Of a stretch of DNA of 64,000 nt, positions 56,283 to 64,000 are shown piece by piece. The translations under genes and the position numbers were made by a program. The notes beneath the pieces were generated by a model. It was not told the origin of the DNA, did no database searches, and saw only the letters and a program-made list of their open reading frames with translations. This DNA comes from Mantis religiosa (lineage: Eukaryota; Arthropoda; Insecta; Mantodea; Mantidae), in NCBI GenBank assembly GCA_030765055.1, contig CM060950.1, forward strand, positions 279,007,868-279,071,867, in the 5' to 3' direction. How positions within the stretch are numbered: position 1 is the stretch's first letter; every line of letters begins with the position of its first letter.

Positions 56283-56615
56283 ACTATGATTTCACCTTCT
56301 TCTTGGTGCACAGTTGACGTACTTCTCCTACGATGTTGTTTTGTCTACTGACAGACTTCACCTACTCATTTGTATTGCATTTCATTTGTGTTGTCCGATT
56401 CTTTTTGGTGTCATAAACTCATGATGTAAACAAGGTTGAATGGGGAAGCTCTTAGTTTAGCCACACTTTCAATCTCTAAAATGGATATTCATAGCAAATG
56501 ATTTTTGCTTAAAACATTGAGTACCTAGAGATTGATACACATAATATATCCTGCTTAACAGAAAACTCCATTGTGAAACGTCAAGTCTGTCTGATTATTT
56601 CTGAGAGACAGTGTA

Positions 56616-57222
56616 CATACGTGTGCGATTCGCATATTCATTGCTAACGTAAGGACTTTTGAAACCGGAAGCGATACATTTCAAGTTCAATTTTTTTCTT
56701 TCTTTTTTTTTTTTTCTTTCATCCTTAAAATTGTTAATAGTGAAGGATATGGAATGCCGCACTATTCAGTTTGTTATTACCGCTGAAATCGATGTAATCA
56801 AACACATCAAATGAATGAATCCTTGCAACGATAGGCATTAGAATGCTTCACGGAGCCCAACATTTTGTTATTGTTGTTGCATTGTTTAAAAGCACGACTT
56901 ATATAATTCCCTAATTACTTCTTATATCCATGTAACGAAATATTTATTGCTGCTTCTTCTGTACAGCTTGTTATCATTAAATAAACTCTACACTTAATTA
57001 AATAACATTGAATGTGGCTACACTAACCTTCAGAGAGTAAGGGAGGTCTAGCATTGCAACTGCATTGTGCAAACAAGAATGCAAAACAAAGCCACCAATT
57101 TCTGAGCAGTACTTTTTAACAATGCTTGATAAAACCATCCGTAGAGAGGATTTTATCATACTTTGTTTGATTAATTCAGACATTATAATTATCATTGCCC
57201 TTCGCATGTACATCCCTTTTTT
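56616..57222. other. No gene identified
   Basis: AT-rich with a long T-rich run near 56690-56725. A minus-strand 89-codon frame (56998-57267) is unrecognised and partly overlaps a SINE. Confidence 0.5.
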
Positions 57223-57472
57223 CCCGCCTCGGTAGCGTAGAGGGTAGCGTGACTGCCTCACATTCAAGAGGTCCTGAGTTCGAATCTCGGTCAGGGTGAG
57301 CTACCTGGATAAGGTGTTTTCCGGGGTTTTCCCTTATCCTTCAAGACGAATGTCGGGTAACTCTAAGCTCCCTGCACGCCGGACTTATTTGAGCATCATT
57401 TCACCCATTTCATTCACCGCCCGATATGGCTTAACTTTGGAGGACGTAAAATTGCAACAACAAAAAAAAAAA
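57223..57472 (+). repeat. tRNA-derived SINE-A, full-length
   Basis: The head CCCGCCTCGGTAGCGTAG is followed by the B box GAGTTCGAATCTCGG and the full body, ending GGAGGACGTAAAATTGC and an ACAACAAAAAA-type tail. It is the best-preserved copy of the family in the window. No clear TSD was found. Confidence 0.88.
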
Positions 57473-57832
57473 ACTTTCAAATGAAACAAAAATAAGAAAT
57501 GAAGTTATTTTACAGACGGAATCAAACCCAGCACTATTTCACTAATCAACGACGATGTTTCATGTGTATATTTCACCTTTACCAAATGTGTAGGAGTGCT
57601 ATCTCAAGGTTCGCTGGCGCTTCCCAAAGGGAAATATTTCAGAATATCAGCGTTCGAGGAAGGATGTGACTGTAAATTCCTTTGAATATTATTTATTTTT
57701 CAGAGCTTGTGCTCTTTTGTACTAAGATGACTTCTAACATATATTTGACATTAGTGTGAGAAATTAGAAGAAAAAATAAGCCTTAGTACGACGATATTAT
57801 AAAATAAAACCTGACGAATAATGTAATTGTTA

Positions 57833-58985
57833 GATAGAGTCAACATGAAAAATTCAATGCCATGGCCGGGATTTGAAACACGGATCTCCTATTTCCCGTC
57901 CAGTCGCTGTAACCCATTGAGCTACCATGGCCAACTTCCGTTTCCAATTTACTCCTATATTTCCCCGGTAAACCACTAGGGGCTCTCGCATCCGAGATAC
58001 ACCGTTTGTGGCGACTTACTATTGTAAGTACTTGAGTCCCAGGCTTCATAATTTAACTCTTATTATTTTAGTTAATTGATGGAAATTAATCATTTCTTCA
58101 CACTAGCTGTATATGTATAGGCTAGGGTTTTTAATAGTTCAATGCCACGGCCGGGATTTGAACCACAGATCTGCTGGTTTCCGTCCAGTCACTCTAACCC
58201 ATTGAGTTTCCATGGCCAACGTGCCGTCCTGACATTAAATTCTCCATTTGACTCGTATATTTCCCCGGTAAACCACTAGGGACTATGGCATCCGAGATAC
58301 ACCGTTTGTGGCGACTTACTTTTGTAAGTACTTGAGTCCCAGGCTCCTAATTTAACTTCTATTATTTTAGTTAATTGATGGAAATTAATAATTTCTTCAC
58401 ACTATCCGTATATAGGCTAAGATTTTTGATAGACAGAGTGGACATGAAAAATTCAATGCCACGGCCGGGATTTGAACCACGGATCTCCTGGTTTCCGTTC
58501 AGTCACTCTAACCCATGGCCAAGTTGCCGTCCTGACATTAAGTTCTCCATCTGACTCGTATATTTCCCTGGTAGACCACTAGGGGCTCTCGCATCCGACA
58601 TATATGGTTTGTGGGGACTTACTATCGTAAGTACTTGAGTCCCAGGCTTCACAATTCAACTCTTATTATTTTAGTTAATTTATGGAAATTAATCATTTAG
58701 GCTAAGGCATGATATTAATTATATAGGCCAAAGAGTTTTGATAGATGGATTCGACATGAAAAATGCAATGCCACGGCCGGGATTTGAACCACGGGTCTCC
58801 TAGTTCCCGTCCAGTCGCTCTAACCCATTGAATTAACATGGCGAACGTACCGTCATAACATTAAATTTTCCATTAACTCATGTTTTCCCGGTAGACCACT
58901 AGGGGCTCTCGTATTCGAGATACAGCGTTTGTAGCGACTTACTCTTGTTAGTACTTGAGTCCCAGGCTTCATCATTTAACTCTTA
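57833..58985 (-). repeat. Tandem array of four tRNA-like repeat units (~285-314 bp)
   Basis: The tRNA-like core recurs at 57855, 58140, 58454 and 58766, giving spacings of 285, 314 and 312. On the minus strand each unit has an A-box-like TAGCTCAATGGGTTAGAG, a CTGG/CCAG anticodon-arm stem with a 7-base loop, and a B box GGTTCAAATCCCGG (some mutated). The linker words ACTAGGGGCTCTCGCATCC, TTGTAAGTACTTGAGTCCC and ATTTCTTCACACT are shared between units. The unit at 5920-6180 is a fifth relative. One unit (58454) lacks part of the A-box region. Confidence 0.88.
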
Positions 58986-59600
58986 TTAATGTGATTGTTG
59001 TATGTCAATTTTCTTGTTTTGTTTTGTCTCAAAATATGCTATTTACCGCACTCTGAATTTATAATTATTGACATCTGCAGACTGCTTACCTTGTATACTT
59101 CTAAAGAGAACCACTTTTAAACGAGTTTTATGTTCTATTTTCCGGCGTCCACTATCATCTGTAGTCACGGTTTGTGGAAAGACATGCTTTTAGTTATCAA
59201 TATCATCTCGTAATATTTCTTTCGGTTGGTATAATTCCGTTACTGTACAACTTTGTTTTTAGATACATTCCAGCTTCCGGGCTGCATTTACGTAGTAAAT
59301 AACAGGTTTAATATTTATAGAGCTGGTTCTGTTTGCAGATAAATATAAAAATCTTGTTGGACATAAAAAGGTTTATTCAAATCGCCGCGAGAGTGAAGGT
59401 CTTTCCAGAAAAACCGAAATCCACGGTCGTCCAGTTGCAAAGGAGTTTTCCAGTTCAAGAAATTATCCAACAAAACCAAACGTGTTTGAAAACTATCCAA
59501 GTTATATAAGCTAGATTGTGTTCAAGTTTAGTGTAACCTACTTAAAAAGATTCGCTCTTGTTAGAGTGCTTAACATCGCTTTTAATAAATGGATACCTGG
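58986..59600. other. No gene identified
   Basis: AT-rich spacer. A 61-codon minus frame near 59315-59500 is unrecognised. Confidence 0.5.
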
Positions 59601-59609
59601 GCTTCCACG

Positions 59610-59795
59610 GCCTGTGTCTTGATGAGGCGTGACACAAGGGTAAATTTTGGGACCTTTATTGTTCCTTCTGAATATAAACGATATAAATACTATGGTACAG
59701 GGTAATGTAGCTTTAGGTCTGCATGCAGATGATGCCAAACTGGGTTTCAGCAACAGCAACTTACTAAATCTAGAAATCTATGCAAATTTGACCTC
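59610..59795 (+). pseudogene. LINE reverse transcriptase scrap
   Basis: The plus frame reads GVTQG-stop-ILGPLLFLLNIND then GLHADDAKLG. This is RT domain B (GV.QGS.LGPLLF) followed closely by a motif C of the .ADD type, with the expected spacing. A stop replaces the Ser codon. It is only about 180 bp and belongs to a different family from the other LINE copies here. Confidence 0.75.
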
Positions 59796-59820
59796 CAATA
59801 TCGAGGCGGAGGCGGAGACG

Positions 59821-60231
59821 TGACAGAATGGAGGGAGGGGAAACCACAGGGGTGGCTGAATCTATGTTTACCTCCTCCTGCTGCCTGAAAGAACGCGAAA
59901 CCTCCAGAATATTTTCCCCTCCATGGTAAAGAATTCTCTAGAAGCATATAGCAACCTATAAATAGAGGAAGGATGCGACCGTGAGTTCAGTTCAGTTCTT
60001 GGTGAGCAGCGTGAGGAGCGCCCAGTGAGGGAACGGACTGTATATGTGCATCGAAGGAGATTACGTAACTGCGTGCAGTGGACCTGTGACAGACGAACTG
60101 CTGAATTGTAATTGTGTGCATTACTTAATTCTGTGTAATCGGCAAGTGTTCCGATTGTAATTCGGTGGAAATAAAGAACATTTTTGAGTGGTGCAATTGG
60201 AATTTTCATTTCATGAACCCACAAAGTCACA
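59821..60231 (+). mobile_element. LTR of the same superfamily, left end uncertain
   Basis: The last ~240 bp match the LTR at 15182-15664 closely (GGAAATAAAGAACATT, CAATTGGAATTTTCATTTC, ending AAAGTCACA at 60231). A TATA-like CCTATAAATAGAGG lies near 59954. The 5' end is not certain: TGACAGAATGG at 59821 is a candidate but no matching target duplication was found. No second LTR or internal region follows. Confidence 0.72.
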
Positions 60232-60384
60232 ACAAGGTCTCCAAGGTGCTGGAGCTGTGAGGAACGCTACTACGCGAGACCCGGCAAACACTGGCGTGTG
60301 GCTTGGTTTCTCCCATTCAAATCCCCACCACAACAAATCCGTTGCAACCATTAGTCTTGGCTGGGCAGCCGTTTGCGTTGGAAC

Positions 60385-61260
60385 TTCCTATCACTTCCAC
60401 CGTCAGGTGTGAGTTGCATGCAGTGATCCGTTTTTTGAGTGCCAAGGGCACTACCCCCAATGAAATTCATCGTCAGTTATGCGTAGTCTATGGGCCACAG
60501 TTTATGGACGTCAAAAACGTGCGAAAGTGGGTCAGAGAGTTCAAAGACGGACGTACAAAGGTCCATGACGAACAGCGTTCTGGTCGGCCTTCGGTTTCAG
60601 CCGAAAGAATTGCAAACTTGGAGCAAGAAGTGCTTAAAGATGGGCATATGACAGTTCCCGATCTGTGCAAACGGTAAAAACAAATACATCAAAATTGAAT
60701 AAAGAGTGGAACAGAGTCTGGTTTGTAAAATAGGCACCAGACTCCCAGAATTAAGGAGGCCGAGGTGTTGCTGTAGAGCAAGATCTCGGCCTTTTTTATA
60801 CCTGAAGTCAGTAAGACTACGATTGACAAGATTTTGTCTGAACATTTGCATTATCGCAAGGTGTGTGCGAGGTGGGTTCCCAAAACCCTCATCGAAGACA
60901 GTAAACGGCTGATCCCCTGGCCCAGTTCGGATAGGACATCCTCACCCATCCCCCCTACAGTCCAGACTTAGCACCTAGTGATTATCATCTGTTTCCTGAG
61001 TTGAAGTCACACCTGGGTGAAACACATTTCCAGACCGACGATGATCTGAAAAACGAGGTTGAGCGCTACCTGCACAACTTGGCGGGAGTGTGTTATGACA
61101 AGAGTATACAAAAACTGACACAGCGCATATAAAAGTGCCTGGATCGCAATGATGATTAAGTTGAAAAATAGCTGTAAGTTCCGCTTTCCATCAATGAAAC
61201 ATTCATTAACAAAAAACATGCTTTCTATATTAAATAAAATTGGAGACTTTATTTGACGGA
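60385..61260 (+). pseudogene. Mariner copy lacking its catalytic core
   Basis: The N-terminal frame reads VRCELHAVIRFLSAKGTTPN, then NVRKWVREFKDGRTKVHDEQ and RSGRPSVSAE, the mariner helix-turn-helix pair. After an inserted stretch of about 110 bp (60675-60785) the next part gives TIDKILSEHLHYRKVCARWV. Then the sequence jumps to YSPDLAPSDYHLF-equivalent words (near 60950) and the C-terminal tail. The first two Asp blocks are deleted. The right end (TTATTTGACGGACACACC) resembles a mariner terminal repeat followed by TA at 61272; the left terminal repeat is not found. Confidence 0.75.
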
Positions 61261-61662
61261 CACACCTCGTAATATTCCTCCGTATTTATTTTAGTAACTC
61301 AATTAACTGTTTGATGTGCATAGCTTTGTAAGGTAAGTTGGGGGAAGATGACATACTTAACGGTTATGTCCTTTTTTCATGGAAATGGGAATGGAGAAAA
61401 ATATAAAAAGTGTCTCAAGATATTTCCTGTATATTTAATTGTTACTGGGAGAAACAGTAATCAGTATCCTTAAATGTGAGAAGATAAAATGGTACAATTA
61501 AACTAATTGCAACAAAATTTATATCTTACCCCATCATTAGGGGAAGGTGGGAGTTAACAGTAGAGAAGATGGAACAACATGAAGGAAGATGCAGCAACAA
61601 GAAGTTTGAAAGTAAATAATAAAGTAAATTGAGCATTTGTATTACATGTAAGACACATTATA

Positions 61663-62933
61663 CGAGGGCTCTTCAATAAAGAATGATTATAATTTTTCGC
61701 AATAAAATTCAATCTTATTATATTCTTTTAGCTTAATGTGAAACAAACACGCCGCAGTAGTTTCATTGTTGGTACTTCTGGTTACGCCTGTGAGAACCAG
61801 GCAAGTTCAAATATGTTCAGTATCGCCTAACGCTGCAATGGAGGTAAAACGCGAGGAACAATATGCGTTTTTGAAATTCTGCTTACGTCTCAACAAATAT
61901 TCAGGTGAGGCCTATACAATGTTACAGGAGGCCTATGGAGAGTCTGTTATTCCCTACAGCACAGCTCGAAGGTGGTTTAGAGTATTTAAAGAGGGGATAC
62001 AATCAATTTCAAAGGAAGGTGGATCCGGTGCTCCAGTTACTGCCCTTACGGAAGAAAACATCAACACTGCTGCTGCCATTGTGAGAAAGGATCGACGAAT
62101 TACCTTAACGTCACTTTCTGAAATACTGAACAGTTCAGTGGGTGCCACCCACATGTTGGTGACAGACATTACATATGAGATGTGTTTGTGCGCGATGGGT
62201 TCCAAGACTGTTGATTCCGGAAGAAAGGGACATTCGCATGCACGTCTGCATGCAGTTAAAGTTGATGCTAGAGGAAGATTCGGAGTTTATTTCAAACGTA
62301 ATCACTGCAGATGAAACTTGGCTACATCATTTTGATCCTGAGAGCAAACAGCAAAGCTCAGTGTGGAAATCTTCTCCGTCACCAACCCCCAAAAAGGAAA
62401 AGTGCTTGCTTCTGTCGGGAAATGTATGGTCATCTCATTCTTTGATATTCATGGAACTGTTTATCAGCATGTTGTACCTGCACACACATCAGTAACTGTA
62501 AAATACTACAGGGATGTCCTGATAACATTGCAAGTCCATATCAGGCGCAAAATAGCACATTTCCGTGAAGCAGGCTGGTTGCTGCACCACGATAATGCGC
62601 GGCCGCGTATTGCCAATGTTGCGTGAAGTGCATCCCTCAACCTCCCGATAGTCCGGATTTACCCCCATGTGACTTTTCTATTCCCTAACTTGAAGAAACG
62701 CCTTCGTGGGAGGCATTATCCATCATCAGAAGCAGTGGTGAAGGCTGCGGAGGCGCTTTTACAGGATCTCTCAAAAAATGGTTTCCAGCATGTCTTTGAA
62801 AACTGGCAGAAACGCGGGGACAAGTGCATCGCATTCAGGGGAGACGATTTTGAGAAGGACCATCAAAATTATGAGGATGAGTAAAGGTACTTTCTCAATA
62901 AAAATGTGACCATTCTTTATTGAACAGCTCTCG
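61663..62933 (+). mobile_element. Full-length mariner element, 1271 bp
   Basis: The left end CGAGGGCTCTTCAATAAAG and the inverted right end CGAGAGCTGTTCAATAAAG form terminal inverted repeats of about 30 bp. TA dinucleotides flank both ends (61661-61662 and 62934-62935). The size is typical of mariner. The 4461-6447 element is a deleted relative. Confidence 0.93.
61838..62884 (+). pseudogene. Mariner transposase, full-length but frameshifted
   Basis: The start is the ATG at 61838 (MEVKREEQYAFLKFCLRLNK). The N-terminal HTH pair includes STARRWFRVFKEG and ITLTSLSEILNSSVG. A frame change near 62170 leads to CARWVPRLL (the WVP motif) and then TADETWLHHFDPESK with the first catalytic Asp. Another shift leads to WLLHHDNARPRI with the second Asp. 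After a further shift come PDLPPCDF, holding the third Asp, and LKKRLRGRHYPSSE, then a tail ending NYEDE and a stop. The total of about 349 codons equals the usual mariner length. Catalytic positions look intact; at least three frameshifts disable it. Confidence 0.87.
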
Positions 62934-62935
62934 TA

Positions 62936-63580
62936 AAATGTAAATTTAACGAATGTTAGAGAAATTATACAATGAAGAAAGGAGAGAACCAAACTGCAGT
63001 CTTGTAACGCTCTGGCCCTGGTTTGAATGAATAAAAGTATTCAGCGCTTGCTGCCAAAATATCTTCAATGGTTTGTCATGTCAAGCCGTCATGATCGGTC
63101 ATATGTAATCCATCAGTATTCTTTTAGAATTTTCAACTTCCCCCAATTCCTGGGGGTAGATACAAGTGAACTTTACTACCAGCTGCCATTGGTCCATCTT
63201 TGGTGAAATATGGCATTACAGTTTTGCTCTTTGTTGTGTTTTGTAGCAGAATGGAAAATGTATTTCTTCATTGTAAAACGATTTAAAGCAAATTAGTCTC
63301 CAATACATCCAAAGTCTGACAAGGTAGATTAATAGAAAATTAAGTTTAACCATGTCATCCACCATTTGTTACAGTCTTTTGATGTAGTGCTGGTAATAAA
63401 CCGAAACTTTCTCGGATTGTTAAGGTTAAGCTTCAAACGTGCAACGTCACTTGCCGTATGCTGACCTACCACAAGCCGGAGAAAATTGCTAACCACAGAA
63501 CGACTTAACTCTGCTGCTATGTTACTTCAAGTCATATCATTTTATTAATATAATATTATGTTTGGAAATAAACCAAAGTA
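62936..63580. other. No gene identified
   Basis: Mixed AT-rich sequence between the mariner and a LINE scrap; short frames without motifs. Confidence 0.5.
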
Positions 63581-63587
63581 TTTCACC

Positions 63588-63800
63588 AACTCCAGGTGTT
63601 TCAAAACAAGATACTGCGAGTATCTCTGAACGCATTGTGGTAAATCACATAGAGAATTGGACATAGTCTGCATTAATGAGTATATCTCTACAACGACAAC
63701 AAGATTCTTTGCTCACCTTCCTCGTGTATCAACTGGTACACCGCCTAGATGCTGCACCAAGACTGCCACAGGCCATTTTATATCTATATAGTGTTAATGC
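63588..63800 (+). pseudogene. Jockey-type LINE ORF2 3' scrap
   Basis: This matches 23795-24025 of the LINE at 23040. The shared words are GAATTGGACATAGTCTGCATTAATGAG-type, GATTCTTTGCTCACCTTCC, GATGCTGCACCAAGACTG and CCACAGGCCATTTTAT, corresponding to the ORF2 C-terminal tail. It is broken by small deletions. Confidence 0.75.
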
Positions 63801-64000
63801 TGTAGTGCTGAAGTTATGTAATTTATATTCCTAATCACAAAACAAAAACTTTTTTTCTGGTACAGAAATATACATGATGGACGAAACTAATTTTGTCTTG
63901 CAGATTCTGAAAATGCAGTTAAATTTTCGCCAACACCCTCCAAGTTTTTGTTATGGAGATTTTTTAAATTCCTATATCTAAAAACGGAGACTAGTGTGGT
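63801..64000. other. Window end, no gene identified
   Basis: AT-rich sequence, possibly LINE 3' UTR and flank. Nothing else is supported. Confidence 0.4.

Larger units (their letters stand above)
42657..56613 (-). mobile_element. Tc1-type transposon with IR/DR ends, split by a gypsy element
   Basis: TA flanks the element at 42655-42656 and 56614-56615. The left terminus has ATAAATAATCGGACAAAG and the right terminus, inverted, ATAATCAGACAGAC. A second copy of the GTAATCGGACAA motif lies about 200 bp inside each end (about 42866-42882 and 56390-56410). This is the inverted-repeat/direct-repeat arrangement known in some Tc1 elements. Without the gypsy insertion and its 4 bp duplicate the length is about 1.59 kb, the usual size for the group. 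The transposase runs on the minus strand. Confidence 0.85.

Noticed and set aside
57225..57300. Possible functional tRNA genes at SINE heads and in the 57.8-59 kb array
   Set aside because: A and B boxes are present, but acceptor stems do not pair and the units continue into SINE body or repeat linker, so they are tRNA-derived repeats.
57833..58985. CRISPR-like array
   Set aside because: Units are ~300 bp, similar throughout and tRNA-like, not short identical repeats with unique spacers, and the DNA is eukaryotic.

Overview
The window looks like intergenic DNA from a large, AT-rich, transposon-dense animal genome, most likely an arthropod and probably an insect. The evidence is the mix of families: Tc1, mariner and hAT DNA transposons, Jockey-type LINEs, Penelope-like elements with GIY-YIG endonucleases, Ty3/gypsy LTR elements, and several tRNA-derived SINE families. 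I found no convincing host gene, rRNA, functional tRNA, CRISPR array or bacterial-style operon. Almost every recognisable coding stretch is a broken transposon gene. A narrower assignment, for example cockroach or termite, would be a guess.

Layout. 1-6447: two opposite-facing copies of a ~0.85 kb repeat. The left copy is split by a shrunken gypsy element (570-2979, TSD GTAC). The right copy carries a tRNA-like unit and itself splits a deleted mariner (4461-6447). 8940-13402: a DDE transposase tail, a frameshifted Jockey-type ORF2 and, downstream of it, an ORF1 with zinc knuckles. 14560-16640: a minus-strand Penelope-like element split by a solo LTR. 17234-17994 and 20979-22010: two further solo LTRs. 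All three solo LTRs are flanked by ATAT. 20060-26000: an RNase H scrap, a mariner N-terminus, another Jockey-type 3' half, a Tc1-like gene with a probable 173 bp intron, and a second Penelope-like fragment. 28130-34200: SINEs, a 66 bp minisatellite, a BED/hAT gene and a decayed DDE_3 gene. 37000-39835: a mariner C-terminus, a (TA)n tract, a hairpin, and a LINE with an AP-type endonuclease. 40847-42296: a 1.45 kb non-autonomous hAT-type element with an exact 8 bp TSD, hosting a SINE with an exact 16 bp TSD. 42657-56613: a Tc1-type element cut in two by a 12.4 kb gypsy-type element (43774-56139). 57223-64000: a SINE, a four-unit tandem array of tRNA-like repeats, an LTR, two mariners (one structurally complete, 1271 bp) and LINE scraps.

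The genes do not form a pathway. What can be read is an order of insertion. Gypsy went into the inverted-repeat arm, the arm/tRNA-like unit into mariner, gypsy into Tc1, SINEs into hAT elements and an LTR, and an LTR into the Penelope-like element. The least ordinary items are the large inverted tRNA-headed repeats and their tandem relatives, the Tc1 intron, the in-frame gag/RNase H fusion of the shrunken gypsy, and the 5 kb non-coding block inside the large gypsy. All boundaries and similarities were read by eye; no database search or alignment program was run.
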